A stretch of 64,000 nucleotides of DNA from Photorhabdus laumondii subsp. laumondii. Lineage in GTDB: Bacteria; Pseudomonadota; Gammaproteobacteria; Enterobacterales; Enterobacteriaceae. Of this stretch, positions 8,145 to 17,310 are shown piece by piece. A model generated the notes under the pieces. That model ran no database searches, had not been told where the DNA came from, and saw nothing but the letters and a program-made list of their open reading frames with translations. Within the stretch, counting starts at the first letter, position 1. Each line of letters begins with the position of its first letter. A program made the position numbers and the translations under genes. The stretch is taken from positions 3,410,001-3,474,000 of the forward strand of contig NZ_CP024901.1 in assembly GCF_003343245.1 (NCBI RefSeq). Direction: 5' to 3'.

Positions 8145-8430
8145 ACTTCTTCTCGTCCATTTCGATGATCTGCTTGGCAGTCTTGCCGCCTATCATCTTG
8201 TTGATTGCCTTTATCTTATCTTCCTCGTTATTTGTTACTATGCTAGCAGCCAAACCGACATTGAGGACAGCCTGTTTGAATTTTGCTGCATCATCCTTAT
8301 CGAGAGAGCGATAAATTTCTTGCGTAGAAGACTTTAAAGCCTTAGAGCTTGAAGCATCAATTGTCAGATCTTTTTCTCCACATCCAACTAAAAAGATAGC
8401 CAACACAACCGGTAACATTAAACTTTTCAT
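8143..8430 (-). CDS. Small lipoprotein, DUF6694-like
   Basis: About 95 residues from MKSLMLPVVLAIFLVGCGEK: a signal peptide with lipobox LVGC and an acylated Cys at residue 17. The mature part (LTIDASSSKALKSSTQEIYRSL) resembles DUF6694-type lipoproteins. Phage lipoproteins made from prophages often alter surface exclusion; here that is only a guess. The longer frame start at 8487 would bury the signal peptide and is rejected. It lies between the tape measure and the immI module. Confidence 0.75.
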   Translation of the reverse strand: MKSLMLPVVLAIFLVGCGEKDLTIDASSSKALKSSTQEIYRSLDKDDAAKFKQAVLNVGLAASIVTNNEEDKIKAINKMIGGKTAKQIIEMDEKK

Positions 8431-8498
8431 AAACCTTCTCTTACAACAGTTAAGATCGTTGCTAATTAAATCACTTAAGAGCTGCAAGAGAAAGCAAA

Positions 8499-10487
8499 CT
8501 AACCACCAGCGCCGTTATAAAACTGTCCTTTTGTATTGTAACCAGCAATTTTCAATGCTTTATTAAGCTCATTTACAGAATATTGAGCAGCCTTTTCAGG
8601 TGACGGAGATGTTATAGATACATTCATATTTACATCACCATGATTTGTCGTTGTTTGTGATGAACTGTTGGTGGTATTGGTAGTATTAGCGATAGCTCCA
8701 CCAATAAAATCACCTGAACCAGCTATAACAGAAGATTGAATATTCTTAAGGTCATCATCACTAAAACCAAATGTCGCCTCTTCTGCTTTTGTGTTTCCAG
8801 TGAAGAAATCTTTTATAGCCCCTATAACCTTCCCAACGGTCTTATCGTAATATTCCACAACCCAGTCAAAAGCCTTTTTAAACGGGGCTTTGATGGCCTC
8901 TATAACTCCATCAAAAGTTTTACCGATATTTGATACATACTTATCGGCCTCACTTTCATTCACCCCGAATAAGCCGAGCACGAACTTAAATGCCGTCTTA
9001 AATGGTTCTGTAATGTAGCCCCAGACAGCAGAGAAAATTTCTTCGATTTTTTCGGTGAAAGTCAGGTTGTCATTAGTGGCGATATCGATCAGTGACTTGA
9101 CAAGCTTAAACGCGTTCTCAAATGGACTTTTGATGAAAGCAAACACAGCATCAAACGCTTTACCGATATTATCGATATATCTATCAGCATCTTTTTCACT
9201 CACGCCAAACAGTCCCTGCACCCATTTAAATGCCCTCTTAAACGGCGCGGTGATGTAGCCCCAGACTTTCCTGAATATAGAACCTAGACTACTTACAAAA
9301 CCTTTAGCCTTGCCTTTTATCCAATCAAAAGCTTTGCCTGCCAGTTTCTTCATCAAATCCCATGCGTTGGCGGCCAGTTTTCCCGCAATCCCCCACATCA
9401 CACCGAAGAAAGCAAAAAAGGCTTTGAGATAGGCAATCAGCCCATTCCATATTTTCATCAGTGCGGCGGTCATCCCGGCCCATGCCTCACTAACAAGATC
9501 CATATCGCCGGTAAATAGACCTACAAATAGTTTGAGGACGTTCCAGATATATTGGAAAACTCCGCTGAAGATAGACAAAATTGCTTTAAATGACTTGCTC
9601 CAGATTGAGACTAAATTATCAATGATATCCTTGTACTTAGCGTAAAAGTCTTTCCCCCACTTGATGACATCTTTAACCCATTTAACAGCAGGTCCCCAGA
9701 ACGCGCCAAATAATGACTCGCCGCCATCTAAATAGACCATCAGATCATCAAGCAAGAGAAGCAGGCCAGCTATCGCAGCAATCACCCAAGTCACCGGATT
9801 GGCAATGAACGCCATTAGCATGGAACGCTTAAGAATTGCCAGAGCACCAACGATAAGCATAATCGCGGCTTTCCAGCCAATAGTCGATGTGACAATTTTG
9901 TTTATCGCACGGACTGAGTTGACAATAACCTGAACAACTTTGCCACCCACTTTGATAATCTTTGTCAGCCCGTCAGTGATGAGCTCTTTGTTTGAAGCGA
10001 TCCAGGCATTGAAACCATTAACGGCCTTGGTCATAGATGGAACGAGATTGAGCGCTATCTTTGTCTTAACCGAGTCGATAGAGAGCCCCATCTTTTTCAT
10101 TGACGCTTCGTACTCATCAGCCTGCTTTAGCTCTCTGTCGGATATCTTATAAAGCAGCCCTTTTTCTTTCGCTAAATCCTTGGCACCGGAGATAGAACTA
10201 TTAATAAAGCCAAGCACTTTTGTGGTCGCAACACTGACAGCCGCGACAACCCCGACAGCCAGCAATTTTAATTTACTGATTGACGCCCCGGCCTCTTCGG
10301 CTTTTTGAGCGGCCTGCTCAGTGCTTTTAACTGACTCTTCGCCAACACCCCCCAGGATTTTATTAACCCCATTGGCCTCATTCGCGATCTGCACTGCCGC
10401 AGCACCGAGAGCGACAATGACATCTTTGATTTTCGCCGCTTGTGACGTGTCTACGCCGACGCTAACGAGTAGTTCGTCGATTTCCAT
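8499..10487 (-). CDS. Tail tape measure protein
   Basis: A 662-residue protein, the longest in the tail region, immediately after the chaperone frameshift pair. It has an N-terminal helical part, a hydrophobic membrane-like region (about residues 205-250: IMLIVGALAILKRS...WVIAAIAGLLLLLDDLMVYL) and internal repeats of the type FKTAFKFVLGLFGVNESEADKYVSNIGKTFD occurring three times at about 410-540 with variations. These features fit a tape measure setting tail length and entering the host membrane. Start MEIDELLVSVGVD at 10487. Confidence 0.93.
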   Translation of the reverse strand: MEIDELLVSVGVDTSQAAKIKDVIVALGAAAVQIANEANGVNKILGGVGEESVKSTEQAAQKAEEAGASISKLKLLAVGVVAAVSVATTKVLGFINSSISGAKDLAKEKGLLYKISDRELKQADEYEASMKKMGLSIDSVKTKIALNLVPSMTKAVNGFNAWIASNKELITDGLTKIIKVGGKVVQVIVNSVRAINKIVTSTIGWKAAIMLIVGALAILKRSMLMAFIANPVTWVIAAIAGLLLLLDDLMVYLDGGESLFGAFWGPAVKWVKDVIKWGKDFYAKYKDIIDNLVSIWSKSFKAILSIFSGVFQYIWNVLKLFVGLFTGDMDLVSEAWAGMTAALMKIWNGLIAYLKAFFAFFGVMWGIAGKLAANAWDLMKKLAGKAFDWIKGKAKGFVSSLGSIFRKVWGYITAPFKRAFKWVQGLFGVSEKDADRYIDNIGKAFDAVFAFIKSPFENAFKLVKSLIDIATNDNLTFTEKIEEIFSAVWGYITEPFKTAFKFVLGLFGVNESEADKYVSNIGKTFDGVIEAIKAPFKKAFDWVVEYYDKTVGKVIGAIKDFFTGNTKAEEATFGFSDDDLKNIQSSVIAGSGDFIGGAIANTTNTTNSSSQTTTNHGDVNMNVSITSPSPEKAAQYSVNELNKALKIAGYNTKGQFYNGAGG

Positions 10488-11030
10488 CGTTTGCCCTCTT
10501 CTCAGACAATAGCGTTTCGGCTATGGCTTCATGCATATCCATGACATCAGAGAGTGAATAAATGGTGCGGAGTTCATGCAAAGTACACATGTTTCTCATG
10601 ATCGGCGTCCACACCATCCAGTCAACATCACTACTTACTGTAGATTCAGAGCCGCCAAGTTCGGCATATTTACCGCAGAGGCGACCCCACCGGGCAAAAA
10701 ATCCGCAAAGTGAAATTTCAATCCGTCAATGATTAGTTGGAAATAATGAGATCGGTAAGTATTGAAATGCTGATTAAACGTGTCTGGCTTCTGTAGTAAA
10801 ACAGTATTGCCGTCCGCACCAATCACCGTGACATATTTCAAAATAAATTGTTCAATGCCCTGCATTTCCTGTGAACCAACATTTGAAACGATGGCGCCGA
10901 CATCGATATCAACCTTATCACCCGCCAATTTAATGCAACCCTTTAACAGGCCAACCAGTTTTAAGGCGTGATTTTTGGCTTCGATGAAATTAGATAAACG
11001 GTGTTCGTAATTTATATTGTCAATAATCAT
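10462..11030 (-). CDS. Tail assembly chaperone GT fusion made by -1 frameshift
   Basis: Frame 0 from 11030 reaches the heptamer T TTT TTG (10701-10695). A -1 slip there continues through an open frame (ARWGRLCGKYAELGG..., VDWMVWTPIMRNMCTLHELR...) to TAG at 10462-10464, giving about 189 residues: 112 shared and 77 unique. The extension overlaps the start of the tape measure. G/GT-type frameshift products placed directly before the tape measure are a near-universal feature of long-tailed phages, where they chaperone the tape measure during tail assembly. Confidence 0.8.
10635..11030 (-). CDS. Tail assembly chaperone (G-like, unshifted product)
   Basis: A 131-residue protein starting MIIDNINYEHRLSNFIEAKN, between the tail tube gene and the tape measure. 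Size and position match the shorter tail assembly chaperone. It shares its first 112 residues with the frameshifted product. The final residues (PGGVASAVNMPNLAALNLQ) are used only in frame 0. Confidence 0.85.
   Translation of the reverse strand: MIIDNINYEHRLSNFIEAKNHALKLVGLLKGCIKLAGDKVDIDVGAIVSNVGSQEMQGIEQFILKYVTVIGADGNTVLLQKPDTFNQHFNTYRSHYFQLIIDGLKFHFADFLPGGVASAVNMPNLAALNLQ
10695..10701 (-). promoter_or_regulatory. Programmed -1 frameshift site T TTT TTG
   Basis: The slippery heptamer reads TTTTTTG on the minus strand within GAT TTT TTG CCC. Both tRNAs can re-pair after a -1 slip (TTT TTT). The -1 frame is open from here for 77 codons into the tape measure start. Confidence 0.8.
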
Positions 11031-11458
11031 CAGTTATAAACTCCCTTTTTGAGTTTCATTGTTGACCGGGTTGATTTCAGTGTCCACGTCATTGTGTTAT
11101 GGGCGGTACCGCGGGTAACCGTGGGGGGCGTGGTGAAGAAACAACGATCGGCAATAATTTCATCACCGTTAATGACGTCTTTATAATAAATATAGGCCGG
11201 GGTATACGCTTTCGGGATATTGATCTGAGTATTGCGTAAGTCATTCAAATACTCATTAGATTCGCAATGTTGCAAAAGCTTTATTGTAATAATTAACCCT
11301 TTATTACACGAAGCCACATAAACACCATCCCCATCCACTCCGTAAGTCATATCCCCGTCATCACCAACAGGGGCAAAATTAAGCGCATCGGCCGCATTTT
11401 CGTATCCCGATATCTCATAGCCTGATATCGTCAGAATCGAGTTTGCATGATTGTACAT
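11030..11458 (-). CDS. Tail tube protein (DUF3277-like)
   Basis: A 142-residue protein starting MYNHANSILTISGYEISGYENAADALNFAP. Start, length and its place right after the sheath gene match the DUF3277 family, which supplies the tail tube in phages whose sheath is of DUF3383 type. It ends at the same base where the chaperone starts. Confidence 0.85.
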   Translation of the reverse strand: MYNHANSILTISGYEISGYENAADALNFAPVGDDGDMTYGVDGDGVYVASCNKGLIITIKLLQHCESNEYLNDLRNTQINIPKAYTPAYIYYKDVINGDEIIADRCFFTTPPTVTRGTAHNTMTWTLKSTRSTMKLKKGVYN

Positions 11459-11467
11459 ACTTATACC

Positions 11468-12979
11468 TTAACGATTGAATTGGATTGATATATCAACGGA
11501 ATGAATAGCACCCGCCAATTTGATTGCGCACATAATCGGCATGGCTTTACGCGCTTCTCTGTCAGCAATGGATTGCAAATCGTAGCTGTCAGAGTAGAAA
11601 TAAAAACCCGCATCTAAGCGATTGCCATATGTCAATTCACCCACATCATTACCCCACCAGACACCACCAGCCAGGAAACCATTCCTCACAAACTCATTAC
11701 CAATAACAGTCAAGGCACCGATCAGCATTGACTGACCTTTGTCTGTTTGGGGGATTTTTGTTGGATTGGCTTGTAATGTGGTGAATGCCTGTTTCTGACA
11801 CGCATCAATGAATGCATCCAGGCCAACAATCTCATCAATGAATTGGCCGCCGATCATCGTGCCCTCTGCCAGCATCGATACACCGTCATAGTCGGTATAG
11901 AAGTTGATACCCAGCCGCTTGCATTTTTCTGCCTCTGATTGCGTAATCCGGTTATCAGAACGAACGGTTGTTTGCTGCTTAAACTTGACGGTCTTAGCTG
12001 AATTTTGCGCGTTCCAGTTTGTAGACAATGCAATAGCCAGTAACGCTACTGCGGCATGATCATCGCCAGTCTTGTTGTACTGAGACATTAAGCGGCCACT
12101 GTTTTTGTCATACAGCTTTTTGATGATATTGTCGTTGTTCCACTCGATTTGTTCATCACGCAGAGCGGTGTAAGCAGAGACTTTCATGTCAGCGGATGCA
12201 ACCCAGGTGTGAATATCATCTAACTGTTCATCAGCAATAGCATCAGCGAAATAGACGCCGTACCAGTTTTGATAAACGTTCTGCAATTTATGCAGAGCTT
12301 CAGAGGGCAATTCTTTTTCGACTGTGATAGCGGCTTTGCCGACAACAATCGTTGCTTGCCCGTCTTCCAGTTTCAGCATTTTGCCAACGTAAGTACCTGC
12401 GCCCGGTTCCGTGACATAACCTAATTTTGTAGCAGGATAAGCACCGGCAGTTTGCGCCTGGACAATTACCCGGTGGCCGACAGTATCCCAAATAGCTTGA
12501 AGATTGCTGTCTTTGGGTAATGCCGCTTGCAGAACACTCGCCACATCAGAAAAATCAATTGCTTTACTGAAATTCAGGCCAGACAGCAAAACGTTTTTAC
12601 CACCGACATTCAGCATCATTGAGCCATCAGTAATGGCTTTGAATGCGTTAATGCCTGCTGAGATCGTAGACCCTTTCAGAGCATTGGCCGTGGCCGGAAT
12701 TTCTTGTTTCTCTTTCGCCCACCGAGCGATAAGAGCGCGTTTAGGCGTTGGACGCACAGAGAAAAGCGCTTGTGCTGTTTTGTAGGCTTCCGATTTGGTA
12801 CCGAATAGATTTGCCACGTCTTGTGCGCTTGACACAATAATATAGCGCGTATCCGCATCAGCGAACGACGTGCCAATCTCTGGCGTAAAAATAGCTATCA
12901 TACTCAAATCACGGCGTTGTGCCGCCATAGCCTGCGGCATGATCTGAGCATTGACCACCTCTTTAATAGATAAGCTCAT
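11468..12979 (-). CDS. Contractile tail sheath protein (DUF3383 type)
   Basis: A 503-residue protein with the MSLSIKEVVNAQIMPQAMAA start of DUF3383-family sheath proteins and a conserved C-terminal part (GNEFVRNGFLAGGVWWGNDVGELTYGNRLDAGFYFYSD). The sheath contracts to drive the tube into the host and is what makes this virion a myovirus. It is followed by the tube gene. Confidence 0.93.
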   Translation of the reverse strand: MSLSIKEVVNAQIMPQAMAAQRRDLSMIAIFTPEIGTSFADADTRYIIVSSAQDVANLFGTKSEAYKTAQALFSVRPTPKRALIARWAKEKQEIPATANALKGSTISAGINAFKAITDGSMMLNVGGKNVLLSGLNFSKAIDFSDVASVLQAALPKDSNLQAIWDTVGHRVIVQAQTAGAYPATKLGYVTEPGAGTYVGKMLKLEDGQATIVVGKAAITVEKELPSEALHKLQNVYQNWYGVYFADAIADEQLDDIHTWVASADMKVSAYTALRDEQIEWNNDNIIKKLYDKNSGRLMSQYNKTGDDHAAVALLAIALSTNWNAQNSAKTVKFKQQTTVRSDNRITQSEAEKCKRLGINFYTDYDGVSMLAEGTMIGGQFIDEIVGLDAFIDACQKQAFTTLQANPTKIPQTDKGQSMLIGALTVIGNEFVRNGFLAGGVWWGNDVGELTYGNRLDAGFYFYSDSYDLQSIADREARKAMPIMCAIKLAGAIHSVDISIQFNR

Positions 12980-12981
12980 TG

Positions 12982-13476
12982 CTAATCCTCATAAACAGTA
13001 ATATCGACCGTCTTCGCCTGGTTTACTGACGTTTCAATTCGGTGGATATGAGAGAGAGTTAAATCAATTTGTGCCCGCTGCTCTTTGCCACCAGCAATAG
13101 CAGTGGGAAGATTACGGACCTGGGATTTTCGGACTATGCCAGCACCAAGACGCTTAAAAAGAGTTTGCGCGTAACTTGTGCTTAGAACACTGGCGAGTTT
13201 TTCGATAATAAGATAAGCATTTTTGCCGAAGGCATTAATAGAAACGATGGTTTCGCGGGTGACAGTGATAATTTCAATTTCTTTCTTAGCATTGAATTTA
13301 TATTCTTCACCCATTAATTCCGATGTAACCCGATTGACCGTGATAAACGACTGCATATCAGACACATCAGTCTCACCGTCAGCATCAAGCACCTGAGATT
13401 CAGGTAATTTCAAAACCGCCGCTATCGTCCGTCTGACTGCCTTCGTATCGAGTTGCGAGAGAGTCGTAGTATCCAT
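12982..13476 (-). CDS. Neck/tail terminator protein
   Basis: About 164 residues from MDTTTLSQLDTKAVRR, chosen because GGA sits at a suitable distance upstream; starts at 13482 and 13521 are also open. The sequence (VLSTSYAQTLFKRLGAGIVRKSQVRNLP) fits the phage neck terminator (LIC_12616-like) family that caps the tail before head joining. Position before the sheath gene agrees. Confidence 0.75.
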   Translation of the reverse strand: MDTTTLSQLDTKAVRRTIAAVLKLPESQVLDADGETDVSDMQSFITVNRVTSELMGEEYKFNAKKEIEIITVTRETIVSINAFGKNAYLIIEKLASVLSTSYAQTLFKRLGAGIVRKSQVRNLPTAIAGGKEQRAQIDLTLSHIHRIETSVNQAKTVDITVYED

Positions 13477-13738
13477 AGTCATTCCATCTTGCGTTGCTGA
13501 TGATGCGCCAGCGATAGCCATTCCAGACGAAAAGCTCTTTATTCTCTACCGACTCTTGCGTCATCACTCTGACAGTCGGGTTATAACGATCCCCTTCTGG
13601 CAGAATTTGCAGATCTTCCGCTCCGGCTGGCTGAACGATACAAACAAGCACCCGGCTTTGACCGTCCGATGTTTTGAACTCCAGCTCTTGCCGAAAGAAA
13701 TCATCGTCAAAGATTTCATTAACAAAATCATCAATCAT
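13400..13738 (-). CDS. Head-tail joining protein, hypothetical
   Basis: About 112 residues from MIDDFVNEIFDDDFFRQELEF. Located between the DUF4054/gp10-like head-completion genes and the tail terminator, where other phages keep a head-tail stopper. Its start overlaps the preceding gene by 8 nt. I do not recognise a specific family. Confidence 0.65.
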   Translation of the reverse strand: MIDDFVNEIFDDDFFRQELEFKTSDGQSRVLVCIVQPAGAEDLQILPEGDRYNPTVRVMTQESVENKELFVWNGYRWRIISNARWNDYGYYDSLATRYEGSQTDDSGGFEIT

Positions 13739-14324
13739 CGCGAACCTCATAAGTAATGGATTGGACAAGCTGCCCGGTATCAATGAGCGGCTTACTTGAT
13801 TTCTTCCTCTTGATAGTTGCCTGGCTTAATGGGGGATCAATGCCTGCCTGAATTTTCCTTTTGACATCTCTGGCGACCATCTCCCCCAGTTTTTCTAGCG
13901 CTTGCTGCGGGTCACCGTCATTTTTCAACTCAGACTTGATACCTTTCACTAATTTATTGGCATACTTGTCTTTGTTTTCATTAAACGTAGAACGCAGAAA
14001 TGAGCGTTCTGGAATATTGATGGTGTGAGCAGGTACAGTATGGGTACTGGCAAAGTTAGACTTCGTTGCTTTAACAAACTTACCTTTTCCAGCAAAGGAA
14101 CCATCTTTATTCATCTTGCGATAAACTGTTACCGCCCTCGCCGGAACCTTTATTTCTGCACCAAACTCATGAGCGACGGCAATCGTCACAATGCTTGTAC
14201 CGTCCTGATCTGAATTTTTCGACGCAGGCACACCGACAACCACTTTCTTTTTACTTAAAGCCCTTATACGGGCCTCAAGCGCCTTAAGCCCTGCCCCCTT
14301 AAAATTGCCAGAATTCTTAATCAT
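13731..14324 (-). CDS. HK97 gp10-like tail completion protein
   Basis: A 197-residue basic protein with GLKALEARIRALSKKKVVVG at the start, AHEFGAEIKVPAR in the middle and PPLSQATIKRKKSSKPLIDTGQLVQSITYEV at the end. That late motif (substrate of the gp10/virion morphogenesis family) is conserved in tail completion proteins. It sits between DUF4054-type and stopper genes. Confidence 0.8.
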   Translation of the reverse strand: MIKNSGNFKGAGLKALEARIRALSKKKVVVGVPASKNSDQDGTSIVTIAVAHEFGAEIKVPARAVTVYRKMNKDGSFAGKGKFVKATKSNFASTHTVPAHTINIPERSFLRSTFNENKDKYANKLVKGIKSELKNDGDPQQALEKLGEMVARDVKRKIQAGIDPPLSQATIKRKKSSKPLIDTGQLVQSITYEVRDD

Positions 14325-14683
14325 CGCACCACCAGCATATGTCGAGAGACAAGTTTACGCAGGCGCAAATACTCCTGCCCGTAACTGCTGGCCGCATAAC
14401 CATCATGGTTAGCCCCGAAACCCGCATCAGGCGCAGAGTAGCCAATGGATAATCCACCAGCCGACTTGCTTGTCGCCGTCTGAACAGGTTTCCCGTTGCT
14501 GTTACCGCTGCGGGTTAATGCGCCAGAGACATAGAGGAGGTGAGCAGCAAGAGCCTGTCGCCCCTGCTCGTAGAGTTTACCCCACACTTTGCTGCTCATC
14601 TGATTTGCAGCATCTTGCAAGGCTATCTCTATGCGATTTTCGTCAATTTTGGCAAATTCAGGGTAACGGATGAGAAAATCCAT
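14321..14683 (-). CDS. Head-tail adaptor, DUF4054-like
   Basis: A 120-residue protein beginning MDFLIRYPEFAKIDENRIEIA with QAANQMSS-type helices and the G-rich segment GLSIGYSAPDAGFGANHDGYAASSYGQEYL. This matches DUF4054 adaptors that follow the major capsid gene in many contractile phages. ATGA overlap with the next gene. Confidence 0.8.
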   Translation of the reverse strand: MDFLIRYPEFAKIDENRIEIALQDAANQMSSKVWGKLYEQGRQALAAHLLYVSGALTRSGNSNGKPVQTATSKSAGGLSIGYSAPDAGFGANHDGYAASSYGQEYLRLRKLVSRHMLVVR

Positions 14684-14697
14684 GCTACCCCCTGTGG

Positions 14698-15657
14698 TTA
14701 TGAGCTTTTATAATCTACATATACAGCAGATTTTGGCTGTTTCCACATTGCACCACCGAATGCGGAACGATAGCCACACTCAAAAGTGAGCAAGTCGCGC
14801 TGACGCACTGCCAGCAACTCGGGCATGTGCACCTTCATTTCGATGTAATCCTCACTGTAAGTATAAATAGCCAGACGAGTTTTCCCTTTAACAATGTTTT
14901 TAGCAAAGTTAGAGGGGACTTTCACAAAAGTAATGCTGAATGAATCATTGTTCGATGCTTTACGCAGTGCCGCCATAATACGATCCATTGCAGAAACAGG
15001 CAGCAAATCGACACCCACAATCACGCTGTTAGTGTCGAACTTCTGCATTGCCAACATAAAATCAGATGCATCGATTGCAACGTGGGTTGGCTGAATGCGA
15101 TAACCCGATTTGGCCCAAGCGACGTTATAAGCATTAAGAACCATGTTAATGAATTCTTCTGCTGACATGTCTTTGATTGATTTGCCGGTTACTTCTGCAA
15201 TTAACTGAACTTTAGATCCAGTTAGCAGCCCTTCTTGCCCTTTTACGCCCTCGTGACCAACATAACCAGCGTACTGAATTGTTGCCGTTGCGTTTGCATA
15301 CAAATCATCTTGCTTTTTTGTTTGTAAGTTAATATTCAAGCGCGCAATTTTCTCCAGCTCCTGCTGTGTCCAAGTTGCTGATTTGCCCCACTGCCCGACC
15401 GGCGCTTTGTGCCATTCAATATCACTATCAATGGTTTTCAGTGAGTTCGTTTTGTTGCCAATAATGCCGTCTTTCAGAGAGCCAAGCACATCAGTTACAC
15501 CGAAATCGACGTACTCAAGGGAAAAATCTAACCCCTCTGTTACCGGCAACGCTTCACCGATATTAATTTCGGGCAGTTCCTTTTCCTGCAACTGCTGGTC
15601 ACGCTCTGTCAGCGCTTCCTGTAATACTTCTTCGAAGTATGCGGGTTCCATAGCCAT
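14698..15657 (-). CDS. Major capsid protein (DUF2184-like)
   Basis: A 319-residue protein. The segment GYRIQPTHVAIDASDFMLAM and the end LLTFECGYRSAFGGAMWKQPKSAVYVDY are characteristic of the DUF2184 capsid family. It follows the cement-like and protease/scaffold genes in the standard order. Probable HK97 fold (family knowledge, not seen directly). Confidence 0.88.
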   Translation of the reverse strand: MAMEPAYFEEVLQEALTERDQQLQEKELPEINIGEALPVTEGLDFSLEYVDFGVTDVLGSLKDGIIGNKTNSLKTIDSDIEWHKAPVGQWGKSATWTQQELEKIARLNINLQTKKQDDLYANATATIQYAGYVGHEGVKGQEGLLTGSKVQLIAEVTGKSIKDMSAEEFINMVLNAYNVAWAKSGYRIQPTHVAIDASDFMLAMQKFDTNSVIVGVDLLPVSAMDRIMAALRKASNNDSFSITFVKVPSNFAKNIVKGKTRLAIYTYSEDYIEMKVHMPELLAVRQRDLLTFECGYRSAFGGAMWKQPKSAVYVDYKSS

Positions 15658-15661
15658 TTTA

Positions 15662-16147
15662 TTACTCTCCTACTTTTTGGGTGTGGATATAACCAAGAGT
15701 GATAGCTACACAGTGATTACCCGCGCTAACTTCTTCAGCCCAATAGCCTAGATCAATATTGCCTTTTGCTGTGCTAGTCACTTTTCCCACATCCTTACCC
15801 GTTGCAACGATATAAACTTTATCCCCACGAGTGAATGTATCTTTTTCAACCGCCAGCGCTCCTACACAGTCACCATGAGAGAAATGTCCTACATTGACTT
15901 GTTTATTATGCGGAGCTGCGTCACCGTAAATGTCACGAACGACAATGCCGTGGATAACGTCGCTTGCAGAAGTGATAGGTTTCACCCCACCCTCTGGGTT
16001 TACCGCGACGAAAGTACCGTAGGGCAGCGCTATTTCAGTGCGGTTTTCTTCCCCCCACACTTTATCGTTTGAGCTTGAAGCCCGTTTGATAGAGCCGGGT
16101 TTGATCGTGCCGGTTTCGGCGTCCCAATCTGTAAATCCAAAGGCCAT
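15662..16147 (-). CDS. Capsid decoration (structural cement) protein
   Basis: A 161-residue, beta-rich protein beginning MAFGFTDWDAETGTIKPG. The pattern FVAVNPEGGVKPITSASDVIHGIVV...GDKVYIVA is that of Gp24-like structural cement proteins that bind the outer capsid. It lies directly before the major capsid gene with a 4-nt gap. Confidence 0.75.
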   Translation of the reverse strand: MAFGFTDWDAETGTIKPGSIKRASSSNDKVWGEENRTEIALPYGTFVAVNPEGGVKPITSASDVIHGIVVRDIYGDAAPHNKQVNVGHFSHGDCVGALAVEKDTFTRGDKVYIVATGKDVGKVTSTAKGNIDLGYWAEEVSAGNHCVAITLGYIHTQKVGE

Positions 16148-16149
16148 AA

Positions 16150-17307
16150 TTATTTACCCCCTAAACGCTGAGAAGCTGTTTTCTTCGCTTTCGCTGAATC
16201 GTTCAGCAATGCCGCCCCGATGTTGCTACGTGGTTTATTTAGCGCACTAGCCGCAGCATAAGCTGCCCGAATTTCATCATCCGACATGGCTTTCACTTGT
16301 GAATCATTGAATGCCCCAGTACTTAACAGTGCGAGCATGCGCACATCACGCGCACATTTCGCATCGTTAAATTGAACCTTAGGGAAACGTGCTTTGGCGT
16401 CATTCAATGTTGTGCTTGTGTCGCTTTCGCCTTTCAATTTTTCCAGTTCTTCCTTAAGTGCCTGGTTCTCTGCTTTGAGTTGTTCGTTTTCAGCTTCCAA
16501 TGCAGCGATACGGGCGTCTTTGTCATCACTGCCACCAGCCGGATCAGGATCAGCATCATTGGGTGGCGGTGTTCCAGCCCCTTTTGACTGCTCAAGCTGA
16601 GCTTTAAGCTCTTCCAGTTGCGCCACAACTTCTTGGGCTTTTGCAGTGGCCTCTGGTGTTGCATTACCTTCCAGTTCTTGCAAGGTTTTCTCTAATGCGG
16701 CAATCATGCCGATCAGCTCTTCCTCGGTCAGTGGTTGCCCCTCGGCATCGTTAGCGCGCTTACCCTTAAGCAACGCAATGACATCTTTCAATGAGAGTTT
16801 CTTCATTGGTCTACCTTTTTTATCGTTTAGTCTACAATCAGCGCCGACGCGCCCTTCCGCTACAACGGCAACGTGATTGCCGAGGATATTGATTTGATGT
16901 AATTCACCGTTTTTCTCGACTATCTCAGTGGGTTCATAACCGACTGAAAGCTCTCTAATGCCTTTTTCTTCAAGTAATTGAATCGCCTTGGCATCTTTCA
17001 GATACACATCACAAACAACGTAATCGCCTTCTATGCGTACGTTCTGTATGTGTCCAATTGCTTTATCTTTCCACTCGTCAGCATTGACCTCACCGCTGAG
17101 CGGATGCGTTAGCGTGACGGGTAATCCTTCAAATGATTTAAGAGTTTCGGGTTTTGAAAGTTCTTCGATGGTTCGGTGAATAGTGATTTTTCTGTTTGCA
17201 TCAGCGCCAGTTAACTTAACTTCATGCCCGTAATATTCGACGGGACCGGCGCGGGTAATCGTTGCAGATGTGACAACATACCCCTGCGGTGTTTTTTTCC
17301 ATGCCAT
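16150..17307 (-). CDS. DUF2213 prohead protease with scaffold tail
   Basis: A 385-residue protein. Residues 1-150 have the DUF2213 pattern (YYGHEVKLTG...FEGLPVTLTHPLSGEVNADE...GIRELSVGYEP), a family thought to act as capsid maturation protease. Residues about 195-300 are strongly coiled-coil (LEAENEQLKAENQALKEELEKL), consistent with a fused scaffold. The end contains YAAASALNKPRSNIG. Gene order supports the role. Confidence 0.82.
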   Translation of the reverse strand: MAWKKTPQGYVVTSATITRAGPVEYYGHEVKLTGADANRKITIHRTIEELSKPETLKSFEGLPVTLTHPLSGEVNADEWKDKAIGHIQNVRIEGDYVVCDVYLKDAKAIQLLEEKGIRELSVGYEPTEIVEKNGELHQINILGNHVAVVAEGRVGADCRLNDKKGRPMKKLSLKDVIALLKGKRANDAEGQPLTEEELIGMIAALEKTLQELEGNATPEATAKAQEVVAQLEELKAQLEQSKGAGTPPPNDADPDPAGGSDDKDARIAALEAENEQLKAENQALKEELEKLKGESDTSTTLNDAKARFPKVQFNDAKCARDVRMLALLSTGAFNDSQVKAMSDDEIRAAYAAASALNKPRSNIGAALLNDSAKAKKTASQRLGGK

Positions 17308-17310
17308 GAA

